Shown piece by piece: positions 33,881 to 42,548 of a DNA stretch of 64,000 nucleotides. The notes under the pieces are model-generated. The model was not told where the DNA came from. It did not search any database and worked only from the letters and a program-made list of their open reading frames with translations. Source of the DNA: Bacillota bacterium (GTDB lineage: Bacteria > Bacillota > Clostridia > Tissierellales > Tissierellaceae); assembly GCA_023388495.1 (NCBI GenBank), contig JAEWGC010000039.1, positions 124,001-188,000 on the forward strand. The letters are read 5' to 3'. Both the position numbers and the translations under genes were made by a program. The first letter of the stretch is position 1. Each line of letters starts with the position of its first letter.

Positions 33881-35122
33881 TTGAAAATAAAAGGAATGAA
33901 AAGCTTAAATGGTGAAATTAAAGTTCCGGGAGATAAGTCTGTTTCTCATAGAGCAGTGATGCTTGGTTCAATTGCTAAGGGAGAAACAATAGTAAAAAAT
34001 ATTTTGTTATCGGAGGATACTTATAGAACCATTGAATGTTTTAGAGATATGGGGATAAAAATTGAGGTAGACGAGAAGGAAAATAGGGTAAGAATTGAAG
34101 GTAATGGAATTAGGGGATTAAAAAGACCGAGTAAAATTCTAGATTGTGGGAACTCTGGAACTACTATGAGACTGCTTTCAGGGATATTAGTAGGCCAAGA
34201 TTTTCCATCAACTCTTATAGGAGATGATTCTTTAAGTAAACGGCCAATGGATAGGATTATTATTCCTTTAACTAAAATGGGAGCAAATATTGAAGGAGAG
34301 AAGGACAAATATCCACCTCTTAAAATTTATCCTTCAAAGAGTTTATGCGGAATTCACTATGAGCTTCCAGTTGCCAGTGCCCAAGTAAAATCTGCTATCC
34401 TTCTTGCATCAATTTATAGTGAAGGTGATACCAAAGTTATAGAAAAGAAGGTTACTAGAGACCATACTGAAAGAATGCTTGAGTATTTTGAAGAAGATAA
34501 ATTTAATGGTAAAGAGATATATGTGCCTGGAGATATATCTTCTGCAGCATTTTTTATTGTTGGAGCTAGCATTATTAAAGGCTCATCTATTGTAATGAAG
34601 GATGTAGGGATTAATCCTACTAGGACTGGAATCATTGATGTATTGAAGGCGATGGGCGGAAATATTAGGATAGAGAATATAAGAGATGTGAATAATGAAC
34701 CAATTGGAGATATTTATGTTTCTTATGCTCCACTTAAGGGAATAGAATTAGATGGAGAAATTATAGGGAGACTAATAGATGAAATACCTATAATAGCCGT
34801 AGCAGCTCTCTTTGCAGAGGGTACTACTACAATTAGAAATGCGGAAGAACTTAAATACAAAGAAACTAATAGAATACAAGCCATAGTGGGAGAGCTAAAG
34901 AAAATGGGTGCTGATATAATAGCTCTAGAAGATGGTTTGATAGTACATGGTAAAAAGGATTTAAGTCCAGCTATAGTAGACTCTTTTAATGATCATAGGA
35001 TTGCAATGGCATTATCTATAGCAGGATTAAATCTATCAGGAGAATCTGAAATTAAAGATAGCCAATGTGTAAATATATCATATCCTAATTTTTTTGAAAC
35101 TATTTGGAAATTGGTAGAATAG
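33881..35122 (+). CDS. aroA: 3-phosphoshikimate 1-carboxyvinyltransferase (EPSP synthase)
   Basis: A 413-residue enzyme, slightly shorter than the usual 425-430. GDKSVSHRAVMLGSIA, LDCGNSGTTMRLLSGIL, SKRPMDRIIIPL, PVASAQVKSAILLASIY, DEIPIIAVAALFAEGTT and FNDHRIAMALSIAG are the substrate-binding blocks. The glyphosate-contact region reads GNSGTTMRL, as in class II-like enzymes. TTG start after TAGGAGTG. Last gene of the aro operon; aroF, aroD, aroE and aroK are elsewhere. Confidence 0.95.
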   Translation: MKIKGMKSLNGEIKVPGDKSVSHRAVMLGSIAKGETIVKNILLSEDTYRTIECFRDMGIKIEVDEKENRVRIEGNGIRGLKRPSKILDCGNSGTTMRLLSGILVGQDFPSTLIGDDSLSKRPMDRIIIPLTKMGANIEGEKDKYPPLKIYPSKSLCGIHYELPVASAQVKSAILLASIYSEGDTKVIEKKVTRDHTERMLEYFEEDKFNGKEIYVPGDISSAAFFIVGASIIKGSSIVMKDVGINPTRTGIIDVLKAMGGNIRIENIRDVNNEPIGDIYVSYAPLKGIELDGEIIGRLIDEIPIIAVAALFAEGTTTIRNAEELKYKETNRIQAIVGELKKMGADIIALEDGLIVHGKKDLSPAIVDSFNDHRIAMALSIAGLNLSGESEIKDSQCVNISYPNFFETIWKLVE

Positions 35123-35125
35123 GTT

Positions 35126-35154
35126 TTGATTTTTTTGGAACAAAGTCTTATAAT
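35126..35154 (+). promoter_or_regulatory. Sigma-A promoter of pduL-deoC
   Basis: TTGATT at 35126-35131 and TATAAT at 35149-35154 are 17 bases apart, 38 bases before the start codon. Confidence 0.6.
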
Positions 35155-35191
35155 AAGTTTGTGATGTATAATTTATGGGAGGATGAATCAA

Positions 35192-35764
35192 ATGAAAACA
35201 CAATTACCAATAGCATTATCAAATAGACATATACATGTAAGCCAAAAGGATTTAGATATCTTATTTGGAGAAGGATACGAATTAACAAGGATGAAGGATT
35301 TATCACAGCCAGGACAATATGCTTGTGAAGAAAAGGTTGATGTAGTTGGACCAAAGGGCACATTAAAGGGTGTAAGAATATTAGGACCAGTTAGACCAAG
35401 TACTCAATTTGAACTATCAGTATCAGATGCTTTTGTATTAGGAGTAAAATCAATGGTTAGAAACTCAGGGGATACTAAAGGAACTCCGGGAGCTAAACTT
35501 GTTGGTCCAAAGGGTGAAGTTGAAATATCCGAAGGGGTAATAGTAGCTGCAAGACATATTCATATGCATACTAGTGATGCAGAGGAATTTGGGGTAGTAG
35601 ATAAAGAAGTGGTAAGTATAAAAACAGGTGGAGAAAGAGGTTTAATATTTAACAATGTATTAGTTAGAGTATCAGAGGCTTTCCACCTTGAAATGCATGT
35701 TGATGTAGAAGAAGGAAATGCAGCAGGCGTAAAAAATGGAGATTTAGTTGAATTGATTAAATAA
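35192..35764 (+). CDS. pduL: Phosphate propanoyltransferase / phosphotransacylase PduL
   Basis: About 190 residues with the PduL fold. SNRHIHVS, ARHIHMH and HLEMHVD supply the zinc-binding histidines and the catalytic region; no encapsulation peptide is present at the N-terminus and no microcompartment genes are nearby. It moves acyl groups between CoA and phosphate, so here it may serve as a housekeeping phosphotransacetylase in fermentation. ATG 35192 is preferred because ATG 35183 abuts GGGAGG. Followed by deoC after 16 bases. Confidence 0.9.
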   Translation: MKTQLPIALSNRHIHVSQKDLDILFGEGYELTRMKDLSQPGQYACEEKVDVVGPKGTLKGVRILGPVRPSTQFELSVSDAFVLGVKSMVRNSGDTKGTPGAKLVGPKGEVEISEGVIVAARHIHMHTSDAEEFGVVDKEVVSIKTGGERGLIFNNVLVRVSEAFHLEMHVDVEEGNAAGVKNGDLVELIK

Positions 35765-35780
35765 TCTTGGAGGTAAGTCA

Positions 35781-36434
35781 ATGACAAATATACTGGGAAT
35801 GATAGATCACACTATATTAAAGCCAGAAGCTACAAAGGATATGGTTGAGACTTTATGTAAGGAAGCAAAGGAGCATAAATTTGCCGCTGTATGTGTAAAT
35901 CCATACTATGTTAAACTATGTAAAGAAATGTTAAAGGATTCTAATGTTAAGGTGGCAACTGTTGTAGGTTTTCCATTAGGGATAAATACAAAGGAAGTTA
36001 AAGCCCTTGAGACTATAGATGCAATAAAAAATGGTGCTGATGAAATAGATATGGTAATAAATATAGGAGCTTTAAAGGCAAAGGATTATGCAGTTGTTAA
36101 AGAGGACATAGAAGCAGTGGTGGAAGCTTCTAAGGATAAGGCCATAGTTAAGGTAATTATAGAGACCTGTTTACTTACAGATGAAGAAAAGATAAAAGCC
36201 TGTGAATTATCCATGGAAGCTGGGGCTCATTTTGTAAAGACATCAACAGGATTTTCTACTGGAGGAGCAACTATAGAAGATGTAAAGCTTATGAAGTCTG
36301 TAGTTGGAGATAATCTAGAGGTAAAGGCATCTGGAGGAGTTAGAGACTTAGAATCTGCAAAGAGGATGATCGAAGCAGGTGCTACTAGATTAGGAACTAG
36401 TTCAGGTGTAAAAATAGCTAAAGAAATAGAATAA
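35781..36434 (+). CDS. deoC: Deoxyribose-phosphate aldolase
   Basis: A 217-residue class I aldolase splitting 2-deoxyribose 5-phosphate to acetaldehyde and glyceraldehyde 3-phosphate. VKVIIETCLLTDEE, the Schiff-base Lys in FVKTSTGFSTGG (Lys153) and VKASGGVRDLESAKRMIEAGATRLGTSSG are present. It shares a transcript with pduL; acetaldehyde from DeoC can become acetyl-CoA, then acetyl phosphate by PduL, which makes the pairing sensible (inference). AGGAGGTAAG-like site upstream. Confidence 0.95.
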   Translation: MTNILGMIDHTILKPEATKDMVETLCKEAKEHKFAAVCVNPYYVKLCKEMLKDSNVKVATVVGFPLGINTKEVKALETIDAIKNGADEIDMVINIGALKAKDYAVVKEDIEAVVEASKDKAIVKVIIETCLLTDEEKIKACELSMEAGAHFVKTSTGFSTGGATIEDVKLMKSVVGDNLEVKASGGVRDLESAKRMIEAGATRLGTSSGVKIAKEIE

Positions 36435-36503
36435 TAAAATATTTTCCTTTTCTTGTTATAAAATTTGCGTATTATGAAAAACTATAATAAGAGGAGGGAT
36501 AAT

Positions 36504-36956
36504 TTGAAAAAATATTTATTATTCATATTAGTTTTCATGCTATTTGTGCAAACCGGATGTAAAACCACCATCGATGAGGAGATGGTTGAGGTAGAGGAAC
36601 CAGAGGATATTGCTGTAGAAGTATCTATTGAGGATAAGGTAATAATTGATAGGTCGGAGAATTTAGCAGATTATGTAGTTGAGTTATTTGGCATAGATGA
36701 CGCGGCGACGATTATTTTCAATGATACAGCATTAGTATCCGTCATCATGGCTCATGATACGGTACTTACGGAAGATACTAAGGAATTAATTAATGACTTA
36801 GTTATGGAAAAGGATACAGCCATAAAAGAAGTATTAATATCCAATGATGAGAAGACATTTTTTCAGATTGTAGAGATTATCGGTAGTTTATTAAATGGTT
36901 CACCTTATGACAACCATGTTGGTGAAATAAGTAAGATGATTGAAAAGAATAAATGA
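36504..36956 (+). CDS. YhcN/YlaJ-type sporulation lipoprotein (probable)
   Basis: About 150 residues: a lipoprotein signal with a hydrophobic core and VQTGC cleavage site (weak lipobox, Gln at -3), an acidic spacer (EEMVEVEEPED), then a small alpha/beta domain with NLADYVVELFGIDDAATIIFNDTALVSVIMAHD, which resembles the YhcN/YlaJ spore lipoprotein domain. The TTG at 36504 follows GAGGAGGG. The family assignment is by pattern only. Monocistronic with a terminator. Confidence 0.6.
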   Translation: MKKYLLFILVFMLFVQTGCKTTIDEEMVEVEEPEDIAVEVSIEDKVIIDRSENLADYVVELFGIDDAATIIFNDTALVSVIMAHDTVLTEDTKELINDLVMEKDTAIKEVLISNDEKTFFQIVEIIGSLLNGSPYDNHVGEISKMIEKNK

Positions 36957-36962
36957 TAAATC

Positions 36963-36990
36963 AAAAACCCAATTTGAAGATTGGGTTTTT
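36963..36990 (+). terminator. Rho-independent terminator
   Basis: AAAAACCCAAT pairs with ATTGGGTTTTT around a 6-base loop, followed by a further T-rich run. Confidence 0.85.
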
Positions 36991-37082
36991 GTATTTTTTT
37001 ATCAAATCCATAATATTAATATAAGTAACAAATTTAATTTTGGGTATAGTAAAAATAATATATTAGAGAAGGAGGAATTAAT

Positions 37083-38354
37083 TTGTCGTTAAAATCAGAA
37101 AGAATTAAAATCGGCAACGGAATACATCTAAACCTAGTTAGAACAGATAAATTTAAATCAAATTTACTTAGTTATTATTTTTTGAGACCTTTGTCTAAGG
37201 AGGAAGTAACTAAAAATGCTTTATTGCCTTTAGTTCTTAAAAGAGGGACAGAAGAATATACTACAAATCTTGAAATACAAAAGCGATTAGAAGAAAATTA
37301 TGGTGCAAACTTTAGTATCGCTATAAATAAAAGAGGAGAAAAACATGTCCTTAGATTTACCGTTGAAACTGTAAATGGAGATTATGTAGGAGATGGAGAT
37401 TATATTTATGAGGTAATTAAGCTTTTGAAATCTATTATATATAATCCAGTCTTAGAAAAGGGGTATTTTAAAAAGGATTATGTAGATCAGGAAAAGATAA
37501 ATTTAAAAAATAGAATTGAAGGAAGAATAAATGATAAAAGATCCTATGCCTTAGATAGGTGTATAGAGGAAATGTGTAGAAATGAAAAGTTTAGTATTTA
37601 TCCTCTAGGAAATATAAATGATTTAAAAGATATTGATGAGGGTGTATTATATAATCATTATCAAAATGTTATAAATACATCTCCTATAGAAATATTTTAT
37701 GTAGGAGAATATGATGAGAAATTAGTAGAATATATTAAAAAAACAGAGGAAGTTGACAGAAAAAATGTACTGACTATACCAAGGGAGCAAATTATATCTG
37801 GAGTTCAGACTAAAAATATGGTAAGTGAGGATTTAGATGTAACACAGGGAAAATTAGTATTAGGGTATAGAACGGGAATTCCTTATGAAGATAAATTATA
37901 TAATGGACTTGTAGTGGCTAGTGATATTTTAGGAGGTGGCCCAAACTCTAAATTATTTAGAAATGTAAGGGAAAAAGAAAGCTTAGCTTACTATATAACA
38001 TCTACTATTTACAAATATAAATCCATTATGTTAATAGATGGGGGAATTGAGTTTGATAATTTTGAAAAGACAATAGATATTGTGAAAGAACAACTAGAGG
38101 AAATGAAAAATGGAAACTTTACAGATGAAGACATAGAGATATCAAAGAAATCTATAAAATCTTCCACTGAGTCCATTAGAGATAGTATTTTCCTTATTTC
38201 AGAATATTTCTTTAGCCAAATATTATCTGAAGACAATAGATCTCTTGAAGAAATTTTAAATGATATAGACAAAGTCACTAAAGAAGAAATAACAGGAGCT
38301 ATATCAAAGGTTGTTTTAGATACTATATACTTTATGAAAAACTCAAAAGCTTAA
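37083..38354 (+). CDS. M16 family peptidase-like protein, without zinc motif (YmfF-type)
   Basis: A 423-residue M16-fold protein. The region where HxxEH should stand reads LLPLVLKRGTEEYTTNLEIQKRLEENYGANFS, with no zinc ligands, while the later GILVASDILGGGPNSKLFRNVREKESLAYYITST-type segment is conserved (here GLVVASDILGGG). It is thus the non-catalytic partner of the next gene, as in YmfF/YmfH pairs and mitochondrial processing peptidase. TTG start after AGGAGG. Twenty bases separate the two genes. Confidence 0.85.
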   Translation: MSLKSERIKIGNGIHLNLVRTDKFKSNLLSYYFLRPLSKEEVTKNALLPLVLKRGTEEYTTNLEIQKRLEENYGANFSIAINKRGEKHVLRFTVETVNGDYVGDGDYIYEVIKLLKSIIYNPVLEKGYFKKDYVDQEKINLKNRIEGRINDKRSYALDRCIEEMCRNEKFSIYPLGNINDLKDIDEGVLYNHYQNVINTSPIEIFYVGEYDEKLVEYIKKTEEVDRKNVLTIPREQIISGVQTKNMVSEDLDVTQGKLVLGYRTGIPYEDKLYNGLVVASDILGGGPNSKLFRNVREKESLAYYITSTIYKYKSIMLIDGGIEFDNFEKTIDIVKEQLEEMKNGNFTDEDIEISKKSIKSSTESIRDSIFLISEYFFSQILSEDNRSLEEILNDIDKVTKEEITGAISKVVLDTIYFMKNSKA

Positions 38355-38374
38355 AAATAGAGGGAGGTATATTA

Positions 38375-39664
38375 TTGGATATTAAAACTTATGAAAACAA
38401 AAAGATAAGAGAAAAGCTTTATTATAAAGAGTTGAAATCTGGGCTAAAAGTTTATTTCCTACCAAAAGAAGGATATACAAAACAATACGCAATATTTGCC
38501 ACAGATTATGGTAGTATTGATAATATATTTTTGCCAATAGGAGAAAAGGACACTATAGAAGTTCCAGAAGGTATTGCACATTTTCTAGAGCATAAGCTTT
38601 TTGAAGAACCAGAAGAAAATATTTTTGACCGTTTTTCTAAACTAGGTGCAAATGTTAATGCCTATACCAACTTTACTCAAACTGCATATCTTTTTTCATC
38701 TACTGAAAATTTTTATGAAAATTTAGCTTTATTAGTGGAATTTGTACAGCATCCATACTTTACTGATGAGAATGTTGAAAAAGAAAAAGGTATTATTGCA
38801 CAGGAAATAAATATGTATAAAGACAATCCGAATTGGAGAGTGTTTTTCAATTGTTTAAGAGGTATGTATAAAATCCATCCAGTTAAAATTGATATAGCCG
38901 GCACTGTAGAAAGCATCCAAGATATAAACAAAGAACTACTTTACAAATGCTATAATACATTCTACAATCCAACTAATATGGTTATATTCATAGTTGGAGA
39001 TCTATCCTTTGATGAAATACTAAAGGTAATAGAGAAAACGGAAAGAAGGGATTATGAGGAAATAGAGAAAATCACTAGAGTATTTCCAGATGAACCTAAA
39101 ATAGTAAATGAAAGATTAATTGAAGAAAGTATGATGACCTCAGCCCCATTATTTTATATTGGGTTTAAAGACATAGATAATAATTTATCAGGAAAGGAAC
39201 GAGTAAAAAAAGATTTTATTACAAATTTCATACTTGATATGCTATTTGGCTCCGGTTCTGTATTTTACAATGATAACTATGAAGAAGGCCTTGTAGATAG
39301 TAGCTTTGGAGCATATTATACAGGAAAGAAATCCTATGGTCATTCACTTATAGTAGGTGAATCTAAGGAGCCAAAGGAAGTATATAACAGGGTAATGACC
39401 TTATTTGAAAAGGAAGCATCTTTAGTTTTATCTGAGGATGACTTTAATCGTATTAAGAAAAAGGCCATGGGCGAATTTTTAATGGGCCTTAATTCTGTGG
39501 AGTTTATAGCAAATACTTTTATAGCTTTATACTTCGAAGATGTACTCTTAGTTGATTATCTAGACATATTAGAATCAATAGAGTATAAGGATATAGTTGA
39601 AAGATTTAACAATCATTTTACAAAGGAAAACGTTGTTTTATCCATAATAAATCCATCCAAATAA
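38375..39664 (+). CDS. M16 family zinc metallopeptidase (YmfH-type)
   Basis: A 429-residue active M16 peptidase. HFLEH (residues 69-73) is the inverted zinc motif, and Glu in EKGIIAQEINMYKDNPNW supplies the third ligand. SKLGANVNAYTNFTQTAYLFS is also typical. Likely works as a heterodimer with the upstream inactive homologue. The substrate in Firmicutes is not well established. TTG start after GGGAGG. Confidence 0.9.
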   Translation: MDIKTYENKKIREKLYYKELKSGLKVYFLPKEGYTKQYAIFATDYGSIDNIFLPIGEKDTIEVPEGIAHFLEHKLFEEPEENIFDRFSKLGANVNAYTNFTQTAYLFSSTENFYENLALLVEFVQHPYFTDENVEKEKGIIAQEINMYKDNPNWRVFFNCLRGMYKIHPVKIDIAGTVESIQDINKELLYKCYNTFYNPTNMVIFIVGDLSFDEILKVIEKTERRDYEEIEKITRVFPDEPKIVNERLIEESMMTSAPLFYIGFKDIDNNLSGKERVKKDFITNFILDMLFGSGSVFYNDNYEEGLVDSSFGAYYTGKKSYGHSLIVGESKEPKEVYNRVMTLFEKEASLVLSEDDFNRIKKKAMGEFLMGLNSVEFIANTFIALYFEDVLLVDYLDILESIEYKDIVERFNNHFTKENVVLSIINPSK

Positions 39665-39727
39665 TAGAAATAGATCTTCATTTATGATATACTGATTAGA
39701 TGAAGTATTTAGAAAGGTGGTTTTAAT

Positions 39728-40465
39728 ATGGATCCAGTTGCATTTCAGATTTTTGGCTTGGAGATAAGATGGTATGGTATTTTAATTGCCACAGGAGTGT
39801 TAATAGGTGCTATACTAGCAATTCGAGAAGCCAAGAGAGTTGGACTTGATGAAGAAACTTTAATGGATTTCCTTATATGGGAAGTTCCTTTATGTTTAGT
39901 GGGGGCAAGACTATATTATGTAATATTTAGCTGGGACTTATATAGAGATAATCCCATAGAGGCTTTAAATATCAGAAATGGTGGATTAGCCATTCATGGA
40001 GCTATAATTACTGCCATTATTGTAGCCATTATTTTTACTAGAATACGCAATATAAACTTCTGGACAATAGCAGATGTATGTGCTCCAAGTTTAATATTAG
40101 CTCAATCCATAGGAAGATGGGGAAATTATATAAACCAAGAGGCTTATGGAGGACCTACAAATTTACCTTGGGGAATTATGGTAAATGGAGTGAAAGTTCA
40201 TCCAACTTTTCTTTATGAATCAATATGGAACTTTCTAGTGTTTTTATTTCTTCTGTGGTATGGAAAAAACAAACAGAAGGTTAAGGGAGAAGTATTTTTA
40301 TTGTATATAGCCTTATATTCCTTTATTAGATTCTTCGTAGAAGGACTTAGAACAGATAGTCTGATGCTAGGAACAATTAGAGTAGCACAACTTGTAAGTA
40401 TATTAGGTATTGCTATTTCAATGTATATATTTTATAAAAAAAGAAAAGAAAATAAGGAAGTTTGA
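39728..40465 (+). CDS. lgt: Phosphatidylglycerol--prolipoprotein diacylglyceryl transferase
   Basis: A 245-residue membrane enzyme with about seven helices that attaches diacylglycerol to the lipobox Cys of prolipoproteins. GGLAIHGAI holds the essential His, and GRWGNYINQEAYG carries the Lgt signature Arg and Asn. RFFVEGLRTD follows near the C-terminus. It stands alone after the M16 pair and ends at a strong terminator that insulates the dcw cluster. Confidence 0.95.
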   Translation: MDPVAFQIFGLEIRWYGILIATGVLIGAILAIREAKRVGLDEETLMDFLIWEVPLCLVGARLYYVIFSWDLYRDNPIEALNIRNGGLAIHGAIITAIIVAIIFTRIRNINFWTIADVCAPSLILAQSIGRWGNYINQEAYGGPTNLPWGIMVNGVKVHPTFLYESIWNFLVFLFLLWYGKNKQKVKGEVFLLYIALYSFIRFFVEGLRTDSLMLGTIRVAQLVSILGIAISMYIFYKKRKENKEV

Positions 40466-40503
40466 AAAAAAGCTGTTGGAAGAAAAATCCAGCAGCTTTT
40501 TTT
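40465..40503 (+). terminator. Rho-independent terminator
   Basis: AAAAGCTGTTGGA pairs with TCCAGCAGCTTTT around seven bases, followed by T. It separates lgt from the dcw cluster. Confidence 0.85.
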
Positions 40504-40616
40504 ATAGTCCTATCCTCTGAAAAGTCGAAAAATAGCGAATTGTGACCAAAGTACTAAGTTAATTTTTTCAAAAAAAGGTGGAAGGATTTTTCTATTTAGT
40601 GTAGAATAGTATATAT

Positions 40617-40646
40617 AGTGGTAGAAAGTGGTACGAAGTGGTAAGA
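40617..40646 (+). promoter_or_regulatory. MraZ operator: three 10-bp direct repeats
   Basis: AGTGGTAGAA, AGTGGTACGA and AGTGGTAAGA follow one another without gaps, giving one GTGG core per helical turn. MraZ binds tandem GTGG/TGGGA-type repeats in front of mraZ in other bacteria. The repeats end 25 bases before the mraZ start, so bound MraZ would block its own operon. Confidence 0.75.
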
Positions 40647-40671
40647 AATATATATTAAGTGAGTGATTAGT

Positions 40672-41103
40672 ATGTTTATTGGTGAATATCAACATACTTT
40701 AGATAGTAAAGGAAGAATAATCATACCTTCTAAATTCAGAGAGGAATTAGGGGAAGAGTTTGTTATGACCAAAGGACTTGATAATTGTCTTTTTGTATAC
40801 CCTAAGGAAGAATGGGCTATATTAGAAGAGAAACTTAAAACCCTACCACTTACTAACCGTGATGCAAGAGCATTTATTAGATTTTTCTTTTCAGGAGCTA
40901 GTGAAGGAGCTTTAGATAAACAGGGTAGAGTTTTGATCCCTGCTAATCTTAGAGAACATTCTAAGCTGGATAAAGAAGCTGTCGTCATAGGTGTATCAAC
41001 TAGAATGGAAATTTGGAGTAAGGAAGAATGGGACAACTACAATAATGATGATAATTTATCCTACGATAGCATAGCAGAAAAGATGGCTGAGTTGGGAATA
41101 TAA
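40672..41103 (+). CDS. mraZ: Transcriptional regulator MraZ
   Basis: A 143-residue protein with two AbrB-like SpoVT domains; MFIGEYQHTLDSKGRIIIPSKFREEL and DKQGRVLIPANLREHSKLDKE each carry the DxxGR motif. It represses the dcw operon by binding the repeats just upstream. MFIGEY is the normal family start, so ATG 40672 is chosen over the in-frame GTG 40663. The Shine-Dalgarno sequence is weak (AAGTGAGTG). First gene of a long cluster. Confidence 0.95.
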   Translation: MFIGEYQHTLDSKGRIIIPSKFREELGEEFVMTKGLDNCLFVYPKEEWAILEEKLKTLPLTNRDARAFIRFFFSGASEGALDKQGRVLIPANLREHSKLDKEAVVIGVSTRMEIWSKEEWDNYNNDDNLSYDSIAEKMAELGI

Positions 41104-41117
41104 CTGGGGGCGGTTAA

Positions 41118-42077
41118 ATGAATTTTGAACATATATCAGTTCTACTAGAGGAAGTTCTAGAAGGATTAAATATAAAGGAAAATGGAATATATGTAGATGG
41201 TACCTTAGGTGGCGCAGGGCACTCATCTCAGATAGTTAAAAGGTTGACAACTGGAAAGTTAATTGGAATAGACCAGGATTTAAATGCATTAAAAAAGGCT
41301 AGTGAAGTATTAGAAGAGTATAAGGATAAGATAATATTAGTACACAATAATTATGAAAATATAGATGAGGTATTAAATGGTTTAGGAATTGAAAAGGTGG
41401 ATGGAATACTTTTGGACTTAGGAGTATCTTCTCATCAATTGGATGAAGAGAGTAGGGGATTCTCTCATAACAAAGATGCTCCACTAGATATGAGAATGGA
41501 TGAGACAAGTTCCTTTTCAGCTTGGGATGTGGTGAATAAGTACTCTGAAAAAGAGCTAGAAGATATTATCTGGAACTATGGAGAAGATAGATGGGCTAGA
41601 AGAATAGCAAAGTTTATTGTAGAAGAGAGAAAAGAAAAGCCTATTGATACTACTCTTCAATTAGTTTCTGTTATAAAAAAAGCAATACCAAAGGATGTAA
41701 GAAAAGATGGCCATCACCCAGCTAAGAAAACATTTCAGGCTATTCGAATAGAAGTGAATAGGGAATTAGATGTTTTAATTAAATCTATTCCCAATATGGT
41801 AAATCTTTTAAATCCAGGTGGTAGATTAGCTATTATTACCTTCCATTCATTGGAGGATAGGATTGTGAAGGAAGGTTTTAAGGAATTATATCTAGATTGC
41901 ATTTGTCCACCGCATTTACCACAATGTGTATGTGATAAAACTAGGGAAATAGAAATTATAACTAGAAAACCTATTGTACCGACAGAGGAAGAAATAATGA
42001 AAAATCCTAGGTCGAGATCTGCGAAGCTTAGGATAGCTGAGAAACTTAATGTTCTAAATAGAAAAGGGGGAGAATAA
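41118..42077 (+). CDS. rsmH: 16S rRNA (cytosine(1402)-N(4))-methyltransferase RsmH
   Basis: A 319-residue SAM-dependent methyltransferase. HISVLLEEVLEGL, YVDGTLGGAGHSSQI, GILLDLGVSSHQLDEESRGFSHNKDAPLDMRMD and FQAIRIEVNRELDVL, LAIITFHSLEDRIVK are all typical. It methylates the P-site region of 16S rRNA and is a standard second gene of dcw clusters. Two bases from ftsL. Confidence 0.96.
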   Translation: MNFEHISVLLEEVLEGLNIKENGIYVDGTLGGAGHSSQIVKRLTTGKLIGIDQDLNALKKASEVLEEYKDKIILVHNNYENIDEVLNGLGIEKVDGILLDLGVSSHQLDEESRGFSHNKDAPLDMRMDETSSFSAWDVVNKYSEKELEDIIWNYGEDRWARRIAKFIVEERKEKPIDTTLQLVSVIKKAIPKDVRKDGHHPAKKTFQAIRIEVNRELDVLIKSIPNMVNLLNPGGRLAIITFHSLEDRIVKEGFKELYLDCICPPHLPQCVCDKTREIEIITRKPIVPTEEEIMKNPRSRSAKLRIAEKLNVLNRKGGE

Positions 42078-42078
42078 A

Positions 42079-42537
42079 TTGTTAGTAGCAAAGGAACTTA
42101 GTTATTACCCTACGGAGACATTAGAAGTAAAAGAAAAGTCAAAAAAGAACATAAAAAAGATAAAAGAAAATAAGAGAAATAATAATAGCCTTGCAAAGTT
42201 AATGATTTTATGTATGCCTATGGTTATTTTAGGTATAGCCCTATTAATATTGTTTAGATATGCTAATATGACAGCTATAAGACAAGAGATAACTCAATTG
42301 GAAAGGCAAAAAATGGAGTTGGAGAAAACTAAATTAAATTTAATAGCTGATCTTGAAGGAATAAAGTCCTCAGTAAAAATTGCAGAAGATGCAATTACAA
42401 AACTAGGTATGGATTATCCGACAGAGAATCAGATAGTATATGTTTCTGTAAAGGAAGATACAACGGAACATATAGAGAAGTCTAGTATTAGTGGCCAAAT
42501 AAAGAAGATCTTTAGTATAGTTACAAACTTGTTTTAG
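42079..42537 (+). CDS. ftsL: Cell division protein FtsL-like
   Basis: A 152-residue single-pass protein: a basic cytoplasmic tail, a membrane helix (about 45-67) and a coiled coil (RQEITQLERQKMELEKTKLNLIADLEGIK). Sequence similarity in this family is low; identification rests on topology and position between rsmH and the class B PBP. In the divisome FtsL pairs with DivIC and the class B PBP/FtsW complex. TTG start after GGGGGAG. Confidence 0.85.
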   Translation: MLVAKELSYYPTETLEVKEKSKKNIKKIKENKRNNNSLAKLMILCMPMVILGIALLILFRYANMTAIRQEITQLERQKMELEKTKLNLIADLEGIKSSVKIAEDAITKLGMDYPTENQIVYVSVKEDTTEHIEKSSISGQIKKIFSIVTNLF

Positions 42538-42548
42538 GAGGTATTGTT

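Noticed and set aside
40617..40646. Short CRISPR-like array
   Set aside because: The three 10-bp units are contiguous without spacers and fit a MraZ operator; no cas genes are present.
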